Part shown: piece after piece, positions 18,068 through 25,675 of the stretch
How the letters are laid out: every line of letters begins with the position of its first letter
Position numbering within the stretch: position 1 is the stretch's first letter
NCBI RefSeq assembly: GCF_001425785.1
Contig: NZ_LMDI01000034.1
Location: forward strand, 92,663-156,662
DNA length: 64,000 nt
Origin: Rhizobacter sp. Root1221
GTDB taxonomy: Bacteria > Pseudomonadota > Gammaproteobacteria > Burkholderiales > Burkholderiaceae_C
Direction of reading: 5' to 3'
Notes under the pieces: generated by a model
What the model was told of the DNA's origin: nothing
Database searches by the model: none
What the model saw: only the letters and a program-made list of their open reading frames with translations
Translations under genes and position numbers: made by a program

Positions 18068-21000
18068 GTCCGCCACATCGTGCATTGATGCCCTCAAGAA
18101 TGACCAGCAGCAGGGCCGGCCTGCGGCTGAAGATGATCCTGATGCTGGCCGTGGCGTTGCTGCCATGGCTCGGCAGCGCCGCGCGTGGGGCCACGATCGA
18201 CGAGTGGCGCGCCGAGGCGGCCCGCGTGCGCCTGCTGGCCGAGAACGATGTGCCCGGCGCCTACAAGGAGGCCCAGCGCCTGCAGGCTTCGTTGCCGCAA
18301 GATGCCTCCGCGGTCGACCGGGCGCGCGTGCTCAACGTGTTGTCGCGAACCGAGACCTACCTGGGCCTGACGGACGCTGCGGCCGAGCACGCCAAGGAAG
18401 CCTTCGACATCGCGGCCAGCCAGGGCGACCGCATCGGCCAGGCCGAAGCCGACCTCAACACCGCGTTGAACTCCATCAACCAGGGGAGGCTCGACGAGTT
18501 GGTCCGGGCCACGCAGCACAGCGTGACCGTGCTCGAAGGCATCGACAGGCCCGACCTCCTGGGCGAAGCCATGCTGCGCACGACCGTGATGTACCGGCGT
18601 TTCGAGCAGTTCAACGAAACGGCCGCGATTGCCGTGCAGGCCATGGAGATCGCCCGGAGGTCGAACAACGCGCTGGCCATGACCTACGCCCACCAGGGAT
18701 TGGCCGTTGCCTACGACCAAAGCGGGCGGCCCGCAGAGATGCGGGAACACTATCAGCACATGCGTGAGCAGGCCAAGGCAGCGCAGTCGAAGATGCTCGA
18801 GGGGTTTGCCGTGTCGGGATTGGCCGGCGCCTCACTGGCAAGCGGGGACCTGGTGGATGGTGAGCGGCTGTCGCGCACGGCGTTGGCGATGTTCCGGGAG
18901 GTCGGGGGGCCCTTTGCCGAGGCGTTCGGCCTTTACCAGTTGGCGACGAACCTGAGCCGCCAGAAGCGTCATGCCGAAGCGGCGGTGGAGATTGGCCGGG
19001 CCATGGCCATCTTCCGGACCTATCCCAACCGCATCGGCCAATGGTTCGGCCTCAATTTCGAGAGCGAGAATCGCCAGACCCTGGGGGACATGGCTGGCGC
19101 CAAGGCCGTGGCCGAGCGCGCCTACGAGATCGCCAAGGAACTCGGGTTTGCGATCTACAAGAGCGGCAGCGCGAACCGCCTGGCGGACATTGCGGCGAGC
19201 GCGGGCGACTTCCAGCGCGCCTACGAACTGCGCAGCCAGGCGCGCCAGTTGACCGCCCAGATGACCAAGGAAGGGGCTGGCGAGCGCATGGTGCAGATGA
19301 TCAGGCGCTACGAAACCGAAGGCAAGCAGCGCGCGATCGACGAGCTCACGCGGCGCAACGAGCAGCAGGTGGCGCAGCTGCGCCAGCGCGAACTGCAGCA
19401 GCGCTGGCTGTGGACCCTGCTGGCGGCGGTGGTGTTCGTCCTCGCGGGTGGTGCGGTGTTCATGGCGCGGCTGCGTCATTCGCATCACCAACTCCAGGCG
19501 CTCAACTTGCAGTTGCGGCAATCCGAGAACGACGTGCGCGCGCTCAATGCCGGCCTCGAGCAGCGCGTGCAGGCGCGAACGGGCGAATTGCGCCAGCAGG
19601 CACGCTACCTGCGCACCCTGATCGACATGCTGCCCATGTGGGCGTGGTTCAAGGACACCGGCAGCCGTTACCTGGTGGTGAACCAGGCCCATGCACAGGC
19701 GCGTGGGCACTCCGCCGATGCGATGGCCGGCAAATCCGACCTGGAGCTGCTCCCTGCGGCGCTCGCGCAGCGGCAGATCGCCGACGACGCGGAAGTGATG
19801 GCCTCGCACGAGCGCAAGACCACCGAGGAATGCGTGGACGGCGATGGCGAGCCGGTCTGGATGGAGACGTACAAGACCGCGGTGCTCGACGACGACGGCA
19901 CGCTGCTGGGAACGGTGGGCGTGGCGCGCAACATCAGCGACCGCAAGGCTGCCGAGGCGGCCCGCGAAGCCGCGCTGGCCGAGGCTCGGCAACTGGCACG
20001 GCAGCGCAGCGAGTTCCTGGCGCAGATGAGCCACGAGCTGCGCACACCGCTCAATGGCATCCTGGGCTTCGCGCAGATCCTGCTGCGCGACAAGGCATTC
20101 ACCGAGCGCCAGATGCGCGGGCTCAAGATCATCGAGGAGAGCGGTCAGCACCTGCTGACCCTCATCAACGACATCCTCGACCTGGCGCGCATCGATGCCG
20201 CCAAGCTCGAGATCTACCCCACGGACGTGAACCTGTCGGGCTTCATGCAAGTGGTGTGCGACATTGTGCGCGTGAAGGCCGAGGAGAAGAGCCTGCTGTT
20301 CTTCTTCCAACGCGAGCCCGACCTGCCTGTCACGGTTCGCGTGGACGAGAAACGCTTGCGGCAGGTGCTGCTCAACCTGTTGTCCAATGCGGTCAAGTTC
20401 ACCGACCGGGGGCAGGTCACGCTGACGGTCTCGTGCCTGTCGCCGTCCGGTGGGGCACCAAGTGATTTCGCCCGCCTGCGCTTCGAGATACAGGACAGCG
20501 GCATTGGCATGAACGAGGCGCAACTGGCGCGGTTGTTCCAGCCCTTCGAACAGGTGGCCGAGGCCAAGCGCCGCGAAGGCGGCACGGGGCTCGGGCTCGC
20601 GATCAGCAGGCAGCTCCTGCGCCTGATGGGTGGCGAAATCGAGGTGCGCAGCCAGCCTGGCGTGGGCAGCAGTTTCTCGTTCGAGATCGAGGTGCCGATC
20701 GAGAGGGCGCGCGCGCGCGCGCTGCCGGTGCATGCCGCCGCGGTGGGCTATGAGGGCGCGCGCCGCCGGATCCTCGTGGTGGACGACGTGCAGCAGAACA
20801 GGATGCTGCTGCTCGATTCACTGGGCTCGCTGGGTTTCGAGGTGGTCGAGGCCAGACACGGCGCGGAGGCGATCGAGATGGCTGCGCGCCGCGTGCCAGA
20901 CCTGGTCATCCTGGACATGGTCATGCCGGTGATGGACGGTTTCGAGGCGGCGCGCCGGCTGCGTGCGGCGCATGGTCCCGGCCTGCCCATCATCGCCGCC

Positions 21001-21387
21001 TCGGCGAGTGCGAGCCCGCAGTTCGCGGCCGACAGCCGCAAAGCAGGTGCCGATGCCTTCGTCGGCAAGCCGATCGAGCAAGTGGTGTTGCTTGAAGCCA
21101 TCGGCCGCCTGCTGAAACTGACTTGGCTGCACGAGGCCCCGCCTGCCGCGCGCGACGAGGAGGCCGGGCTGGACGACACCAACCTCGTGGCGCCGCCCAA
21201 CGCCGACATCGTGGTGCTGCAACACCTGGCGCTCACCGGTGACATGCGCGCCATCTGTGACGAGGCGGACCGGCTGAAGGGGCTGGATGCGCGGTATGCC
21301 GCCTTCAGCACACGCTTGCGTGGCCTGGCTGAGAACTGCCAGTCGAGGGCGGTCACGGCGATGCTCGACCGCTTCAGCCGTTGCTAG
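18064..21387 (+). CDS. Hybrid sensor histidine kinase with TPR-like sensor region
   Basis: 1107 residues from the GTG at 18064, which has a GTGAGG site 5 nt upstream and overlaps the receptor stop (GTGA). ATG codons at 18088 and 18100 are alternatives. Order: signal/anchor, TPR-like helical repeats (about 35-430), membrane helix (450-471), coiled coil, PAS-like domain (about 515-640), HisKA with His657 in SHELRTP, HATPase (DSGIGM, GGTGLGLAIS), receiver with Asp951 in VILDMVMP, and a short helical tail. No DNA-binding domain is present, so output must pass through another protein. It presumably senses a cue linked to the receptor or the GH43 enzyme. Confidence 0.9.
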   Translation: MSPPHRALMPSRMTSSRAGLRLKMILMLAVALLPWLGSAARGATIDEWRAEAARVRLLAENDVPGAYKEAQRLQASLPQDASAVDRARVLNVLSRTETYLGLTDAAAEHAKEAFDIAASQGDRIGQAEADLNTALNSINQGRLDELVRATQHSVTVLEGIDRPDLLGEAMLRTTVMYRRFEQFNETAAIAVQAMEIARRSNNALAMTYAHQGLAVAYDQSGRPAEMREHYQHMREQAKAAQSKMLEGFAVSGLAGASLASGDLVDGERLSRTALAMFREVGGPFAEAFGLYQLATNLSRQKRHAEAAVEIGRAMAIFRTYPNRIGQWFGLNFESENRQTLGDMAGAKAVAERAYEIAKELGFAIYKSGSANRLADIAASAGDFQRAYELRSQARQLTAQMTKEGAGERMVQMIRRYETEGKQRAIDELTRRNEQQVAQLRQRELQQRWLWTLLAAVVFVLAGGAVFMARLRHSHHQLQALNLQLRQSENDVRALNAGLEQRVQARTGELRQQARYLRTLIDMLPMWAWFKDTGSRYLVVNQAHAQARGHSADAMAGKSDLELLPAALAQRQIADDAEVMASHERKTTEECVDGDGEPVWMETYKTAVLDDDGTLLGTVGVARNISDRKAAEAAREAALAEARQLARQRSEFLAQMSHELRTPLNGILGFAQILLRDKAFTERQMRGLKIIEESGQHLLTLINDILDLARIDAAKLEIYPTDVNLSGFMQVVCDIVRVKAEEKSLLFFFQREPDLPVTVRVDEKRLRQVLLNLLSNAVKFTDRGQVTLTVSCLSPSGGAPSDFARLRFEIQDSGIGMNEAQLARLFQPFEQVAEAKRREGGTGLGLAISRQLLRLMGGEIEVRSQPGVGSSFSFEIEVPIERARARALPVHAAAVGYEGARRRILVVDDVQQNRMLLLDSLGSLGFEVVEARHGAEAIEMAARRVPDLVILDMVMPVMDGFEAARRLRAAHGPGLPIIAASASASPQFAADSRKAGADAFVGKPIEQVVLLEAIGRLLKLTWLHEAPPAARDEEAGLDDTNLVAPPNADIVVLQHLALTGDMRAICDEADRLKGLDARYAAFSTRLRGLAENCQSRAVTAMLDRFSRC

Positions 21388-21407
21388 GGGTCTGTGCGGC
21401 AGAGGGA

Positions 21408-21456
21408 AGGCCCGAAGGGTTGGGCCTGAAGCGCGCAGGCCTCACGGCCTGCGCGC
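21408..21456. terminator. Tandem hairpins between convergent kinase and GH43 genes
   Basis: Two stems lie in the 76-nt convergent gap. One is AGGCCC / GGGCCT (21408-21413 with 21422-21427). The other is a perfect 11-bp stem, GCGCGCAGGCC / GGCCTGCGCGC, with a TCAC loop (21431-21456). Neither has a U-tract. Position and symmetry suggest a bidirectional terminator or RNA-stabilising end. Confidence 0.6.
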
Positions 21457-21463
21457 ACCTCCG

Positions 21464-22885
21464 TCAGTTCGTCACATGGAAGGTCGCATCGCTGCGGTCG
21501 ATCTGGTTCTTGATGGGATCCAGGCGTGGCAGGAAGCTGTAGTGGCGGATGTAGAGGGTCGGGTCGCTGTACGCCTGGAAGGAACTGGCGCTCGTGTCAG
21601 CCAGTCCCGGCACCTGCTTGAACGTCGCGTCGGTGGCGAACTGCGGCGATCCGTCATAGGGCGCCAGCTCGAAGACGAAGTTCTTGTGCCGCAGGTAGTA
21701 GCCGGGGTAGTTCACCGAGGCGAAGGACACATAGCCCGTGTTGTTCGCCAGGCCCTTCACCATCCGGAACTTCGAATCATCCAGCGGCGAGACGTTCGGA
21801 TCGAGGCGCACCGTGAAGTTGGAATGACGCACGAATCGGTCCGGAAAGTTGGACGACTGGATCCGGTTGATGGGTGTGGCGCCGCCCCACTGCGTGGTCA
21901 GGCGGGTCATCTCCGCGGCGCTCAGGTTCAGGATGCCACCATGCCGCTTGCGGTCCGCACCCAGGTTGTACGAACCCGACGGCACGGCCTGCCAGTTCTG
22001 TGCGCTGCCCATGTTGATCGATGTCAGCGGCAGGTAGCCCTTGTTCGCGGCGTACTGGTCGACCCACATGCCCCACTTGTTCTCACCGTTGAACTTGTAG
22101 AGGACGGGGCCTTCGACCATCTTGCCCGTCAAACCGATCTGTGACAGGTCGCCGATGGTCGTCCAGGCGCCCAGCACCGATTGGCTGCCTTCGATGGTGA
22201 TCTGGCCATCACCGGAGGCACGCACGTACTTGAAGCCGCCGACGCTGCCCGCGACCTCGATGATCTGCGTGTCGATGATGCCTTGCGTGCCGGGCCGGTC
22301 GATGTACATCTGCGGCGCGGTGAAGGTGCGGAAGTCGGTCGTCTTGGCGTAGTAGATGCGGGGCTTGTCGGTGCCGTTGAGCGGCGAGATGGTCGCCCAG
22401 TACACGATGTACGCATTCGATGCCGGGTCCCAGATGGCCTCGGGCGCCCATGCGCAACCGGCGTTCGGGATGGCGCCCGCGACATCGACCAGGCGCGGCG
22501 CGGACCAGTGCACGAGGTCCGTGGATTCCCAGATGACCAGCTTGGTGCTGCCCGCATGCATCGCGGCGTCCCAGCCCTTGCCGTTGGCAATGCGCAGGTC
22601 GGTGGCGAGGATCCAGAACTTGGTGCCGTCGGGGGAGCGCACGATGGCGTGATCGCGCACGCCCTTTTCGCCGACGGTCGACATGAGGACCGGCTGGCTG
22701 TTGTTCAGGTCCGTCCAGTTCAGGCCGTCGGTGCTGACGGACATGTAGGTTTGCTCACCCTGCGGGGATTCGCCGGTGAAATGAACCAGCAGGTAGCCCG
22801 CCGACTGCGCCTGCGCGCCGCCGAAGGCAGCGGCGAGCAAGGTTGCGGCAACGGCTGACCGAATCGATCTCAGAAACGTCTTCAC
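21464..22885 (-). CDS. Secreted GH43 glycosidase with C-terminal AbfB (CBM42) domain
   Basis: 473 residues from a GTG start with an AGGAG ribosome-binding site 7 nt upstream. A signal peptide (MKTFLRSIRSAVAATLLAAA...) is followed by a five-bladed beta-propeller-like domain (about 30-310) with repeated W-x-D/E strand motifs, including WAPEAIWDPASNAY. Residues about 330-473 form a beta-trefoil AbfB-like domain with repeats such as FVRHSNF, YLRHKNF and YIRHYSF, known to bind arabinofuranose side chains. Likely an arabinan- or arabinoxylan-acting enzyme. Catalytic acids were not individually assigned. It is convergent with the hybrid kinase. Confidence 0.88.
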   Translation of the reverse strand: MKTFLRSIRSAVAATLLAAAFGGAQAQSAGYLLVHFTGESPQGEQTYMSVSTDGLNWTDLNNSQPVLMSTVGEKGVRDHAIVRSPDGTKFWILATDLRIANGKGWDAAMHAGSTKLVIWESTDLVHWSAPRLVDVAGAIPNAGCAWAPEAIWDPASNAYIVYWATISPLNGTDKPRIYYAKTTDFRTFTAPQMYIDRPGTQGIIDTQIIEVAGSVGGFKYVRASGDGQITIEGSQSVLGAWTTIGDLSQIGLTGKMVEGPVLYKFNGENKWGMWVDQYAANKGYLPLTSINMGSAQNWQAVPSGSYNLGADRKRHGGILNLSAAEMTRLTTQWGGATPINRIQSSNFPDRFVRHSNFTVRLDPNVSPLDDSKFRMVKGLANNTGYVSFASVNYPGYYLRHKNFVFELAPYDGSPQFATDATFKQVPGLADTSASSFQAYSDPTLYIRHYSFLPRLDPIKNQIDRSDATFHVTN

Positions 22886-23110
22886 GGGTGAACTCCTGAC
22901 TCCATGCAAAGAGCAGCCTTCTCGCTGATGTCTTGCCATTGGGCGGTAGCGTCGAAAGGCTTGCTCAACCCCCGTCACCGCAAGTGCAGCGTCGTGGGCA
23001 GGATGCCTTCACGACTTGACGGGGCCCATCGCTTCTCGCTCATTCGGCGAGATCGCGCAGGGGATGCTATGGAAGCGTTGGGCGAAGGGCCAATCTCTTT
23101 TTTGTGTGCC

Positions 23111-23140
23111 TGGATACCGGATTGGATATTTCCGTGGATA
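23111..23140 (-). promoter_or_regulatory. Three TGGATA direct repeats at 12-nt spacing
   Basis: TGGATA occurs at 23111-23116, 23123-23128 and 23135-23140, each start 12 nt from the next. A 12-nt period is close to one helical turn, so the copies would lie roughly on one face of the DNA. They are about 225-255 nt upstream of the GH43 start codon. The likely role is a multi-site operator for a regulator of the GH43 gene; this is inference from geometry. Confidence 0.5.
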
Positions 23141-23178
23141 CCCCTACCGCCCATCGCAACGCGGTGGCGACTTCGTCA

Positions 23179-23273
23179 CGGAAACGCTGAAGAATTCAAG
23201 TCGTGCCAAGGAATCACGCGTTGATTTCAATGTGCTCCGGACTGACGTCCGAATGAAATGTTCAGCGTTTCCG
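23179..23273. repeat. 13-bp perfect inverted repeat with 69-nt spacer
   Basis: CGGAAACGCTGAA (23179-23191) and its reverse complement TTCAGCGTTTCCG (23261-23273) flank 69 nt. A smaller palindrome CGGAC-TGAC-GTCCG (23238-23251) lies inside. The repeat sits between the 3' end of the AraC-type gene and the TGGATA cluster. It could be a pair of regulator sites or a long-range hairpin in the AraC transcript tail. Confidence 0.5.
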
Positions 23274-23313
23274 CAGGGCCTGCTCACGCTGCGCAAGCCA
23301 TCTGGCTTGCCCC

Positions 23314-24192
23314 CTACCAGGCGAGCGGCAGTTCGATGTCGGTCAGCAGGTCCGCCGGGGCCGTGTCACGCGGGTTGTTGAGGTACTCCTCCACCACCGG
23401 CGCATCCGCCGGTTCGAGGCCCGAGGCGGGCAGCCACTCACCGAACAGCCAGTCGTACGCCGCACGCATCGACGCATACGGGCCGCGGTAACGCAGCACC
23501 GCGCAGCGCCCGGCGGGCAAGACGTGGCGCCCGAGCGGGGCGGGCAGCGCTTGGGTGACGTCGAGCAGCACGGCGGCTTTCGACCTCAACAACACCTCGT
23601 CCTTCGCGGTGGGGTCGTCCAGGTAGATCCCGAACGACCGCAGGCCGGGGCGCATCAGGCCCGACGCGGCCAGGCCACCGTAGAGGCGCTCGAACGCGTG
23701 GCCGATGTCCATGTACGAGCCGGTGTGGTCCACCGTGACGAGCGCGCGGGCCGGCCGGTCCTGCACGTCCACGTCCCAGCTCGCGGCGCGGGGTTTCAGG
23801 CGGTCGGGTCCCGTGGCGTCGGGCAGCGGGGCGTGGGCGCCTTCCTCGCGGTAGCGGGCGGGCGGCAGGCCGTACACCGCCTTGAAGATGCGGGTGAACG
23901 ACTGCACGTTCGGGTAGCCGGAGCGGCGGGCCACGTCGGCCACGGGCATCGTGCCCTGGGCCAGGTCGCCGGCCGCGCGGTGCAGGCGCAGCCGCTTCAC
24001 CGTGTCGGCCACTGTTTCACCGTGCACCGCGTGGTACACCCGGTGCCAGTGGTGGGCCGACAGGTGGGCCACCTCGGCCAGTGTGTTCAGGTCGAGCCGG
24101 TCGTCGAGGTGGGTGCGGATGTACTGCCGCACCCGTTCGAATCGGGATTCGTAGGCCGCCGCGGCGGGGCGTTCGAGGGTGGTGGTGGACAT
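23314..24192 (-). CDS. AraC-family regulator with GyrI-like effector domain
   Basis: 292 residues. Residues about 15-115 hold two helix-turn-helix motifs of the AraC/XylS type (VRQYIRTHLDDRLDLNTLAEVAHLSAHHWHRVY split by a linker from DVARRSGYPNVQSFTRIFKAVYG). Residues about 130-290 form a GyrI/Rob-like small-molecule-binding domain (GSYMDIGHAFERL, FGIYLDDP, CAVLRYRGPY). This architecture usually controls drug or stress responses. GAGGAGG lies 8 nt before the ATG at 24192. It is transcribed in the same direction as the downstream GH43 gene but 428 nt from it, so a shared function is possible yet unproven. Confidence 0.88.
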   Translation of the reverse strand: MSTTTLERPAAAAYESRFERVRQYIRTHLDDRLDLNTLAEVAHLSAHHWHRVYHAVHGETVADTVKRLRLHRAAGDLAQGTMPVADVARRSGYPNVQSFTRIFKAVYGLPPARYREEGAHAPLPDATGPDRLKPRAASWDVDVQDRPARALVTVDHTGSYMDIGHAFERLYGGLAASGLMRPGLRSFGIYLDDPTAKDEVLLRSKAAVLLDVTQALPAPLGRHVLPAGRCAVLRYRGPYASMRAAYDWLFGEWLPASGLEPADAPVVEEYLNNPRDTAPADLLTDIELPLAW

Positions 24193-24239
24193 CGGGAGGG
24201 CCTCCTCAAGCTGACAGGATGCCATCTTGGCCCGACCGC

Positions 24240-24373
24240 GTTTGACAAATCCTGCGGACTTCAGCGCGCAAGCAAGCGAAGCGAAGCGCCCGATCAAGCC
24301 ACCCGCGAGGACCGGCTCCGCCGGCCGACCCGGGGTCGCCCCCCGGGGGCAGGAGCGAAGCGACTGGGGGGCC
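24240..24373. repeat. GC-rich palindromic intergenic element (REP-like)
   Basis: The gap between ruvA and the AraC-type gene contains repeated GCGAAGCG phrases and a strong palindrome (CCCGGGGTCGCCCCCCGGGGG, split 10+11, near 24328-24349), followed by GGAGCGAAGCGACTGGGGGG. Similar 'gagcgaagcgac' palindromic units are dispersed between genes in many Burkholderiales genomes. Only one copy is in this window, so dispersal could not be checked here. Confidence 0.45.
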
Positions 24374-24946
24374 CTATTTCCCTAGCGATTTGAGGGCCTG
24401 CTTGATGCCGTCGCTCACGCTGACATCAGCAGGCAGGCTCTTCAGCGCCAACGAGGCCTCGCGGTCGCTGTAGCCGAGGGCCACCAGCGCCTGGAGGATG
24501 TCGGCCTGGGTGTCGTTGGCCACGTTGGCAGGCAACGCCAGGTCGGGGCCGAGCTTGCCCTTGAGTTCGAGCAGCAGCCGTTCGGCGGTCTTCTTGCCGA
24601 TGCCGGGCACTTTCACGAGCCGGCCGCTTTCCTGCAGCGAGATGGCCTGGGCCAGCTCGGCAACACTCAGCCCGGACAGGATGGACAGCGCCATGCGCGG
24701 GCCCACCCCGGTGATCTTGATGAGTTGCCGGAACGTGGTGCGCTCCGACGCGGTCAGGAAACCGAACAGCACCTGGGCGTCCTCGCGGACCACGAAGTGC
24801 GTGAGCAGCGATACCCGCTCGCCGAGCGCGGGCAGGTTGTAGAACGTGCTCATGGGCACGTCCACCTCGTAGCCGACGCCATTGACGTCGACGAGCACCT
24901 GGGGCGGGTTTTTCTCCGCCAGCTGGCCGGACAACCGCCCGATCAT
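24374..24946 (-). CDS. ruvA: Holliday junction recognition protein RuvA
   Basis: 190 residues, the usual size. The N-terminal OB domain opens [28 protein letters not shown] (split by family positions), followed by the helix-hairpin-helix pair [15 protein letters not shown] and [21 protein letters not shown] and the C-terminal RuvB-binding domain. RuvA binds four-way junctions and loads RuvB. Its ATG overlaps the stop of the LuxR-type response regulator by 4 nt (ATGA), so it is translated in a signalling operon rather than next to ruvC or ruvB. Confidence 0.95.
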   Translation of the reverse strand: MIGRLSGQLAEKNPPQVLVDVNGVGYEVDVPMSTFYNLPALGERVSLLTHFVVREDAQVLFGFLTASERTTFRQLIKITGVGPRMALSILSGLSVAELAQAISLQESGRLVKVPGIGKKTAERLLLELKGKLGPDLALPANVANDTQADILQALVALGYSDREASLALKSLPADVSVSDGIKQALKSLGK

Positions 24947-25602
24947 CGGCGGAAAAGGCCCAGGCGCTGCGCCTCGAGGGCCGCTTCCGCGCGGGAGCTG
25001 ACGTTCAGCTTGCGGTAGATTTGTTTCACGTAGTCGGCGATGGTGTGGCGGGACAGGTTCAACTGCACGCCGATCTCGGGCAGCGTGAAGCCCTTGGCCA
25101 CCCACAGCAGCACCTCGTTCTCGCGGTCGGTGAGCGAGACGTGGGGCAGGTTCTGCGGGCGTTCCTGCGGCTTGTTCTGGGCCGCGAAATAGGCGATCAC
25201 GCGCCGAGCGATGGACGGCGACAGCGGCGGTTCGCCCTGGCTGATGCGCTGCAGCTGTTCCACGAAATGCTCGCGGGGTTGTTCCTTCAGCAGGTAACCG
25301 AAGGCGCCGGCCTGCAGCGCCGGGAACAGGTGGTCGTCGTCGTCGTGGATGGTGACCACGACGGACTGGGCTTCGGGCTGGTTCTCGCGCAACGCGGCCA
25401 CCACGTCGACGCCGGACCCATCGGGCAGGCCCAGGTCGATCAGGGCCACCTCGAAGCGTTCGGCGCTGACCAGCGCCAGCGCGTCGTGCACGCGGGCCGC
25501 TTCCGACACCTGGGCATTGGGGAAGACCTGAAGGGCCAGTGCCTTCAGCCACGAGCGGATCTCCGGGAGATCTTCGAGCAAGAGGATTTTGTTCATGGTC
25601 AT
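24943..25602 (-). CDS. NarL/LuxR-family response regulator
   Basis: 219 residues from the ATG at 25602 (an ATG 6 nt downstream is an alternative). The N-terminal receiver has acidic residues in LLLEDL and the phospho-acceptor Asp56 in [12 protein letters not shown]. The C-terminal LuxR helix-turn-helix begins [26 protein letters not shown] and ends [11 protein letters not shown]. It lies 73 nt downstream of the sensor kinase gene, its presumed partner, and overlaps ruvA. Its target genes are unknown. Confidence 0.92.
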   Translation of the reverse strand: MTMNKILLLEDLPEIRSWLKALALQVFPNAQVSEAARVHDALALVSAERFEVALIDLGLPDGSGVDVVAALRENQPEAQSVVVTIHDDDDHLFPALQAGAFGYLLKEQPREHFVEQLQRISQGEPPLSPSIARRVIAYFAAQNKPQERPQNLPHVSLTDRENEVLLWVAKGFTLPEIGVQLNLSRHTIADYVKQIYRKLNVSSRAEAALEAQRLGLFRR

Positions 25603-25675
25603 ACCCGTGAGGTGGATGCGCGCGCGCGGCGCAGAAACCATCGTAACAGCCTGTGCGCCACCCGTGGTCGTGTGC

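Larger units (their letters stand above)
22886..23313. other. AT-richer regulatory region upstream of the GH43 gene
   Basis: A 428-bp gap without a convincing gene, less GC-rich than its surroundings. It contains three TGGATA hexamers at an exact 12-nt period (23111, 23123, 23135) and a 13-bp inverted repeat (23179-23191 with 23261-23273). The region must hold the GH43 promoter (minus strand) and the 3' end of the AraC-type gene transcript. Open frames here lack any recognisable family pattern. Confidence 0.6.

Noticed and set aside
20701-20730. GC-alternating stretch (gcgcgcgcgc) in the hybrid kinase gene as a possible slippage or phase-variation site
   Set aside because: It is a short coding Arg/Ala linker; the frame is continuous through it and no alternative frame is supported.
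23016-23381. Possible small gene in the GH43-AraC gap
   Set aside because: No ribosome-binding site and no recognisable pattern; the region carries repeats suited to regulation.
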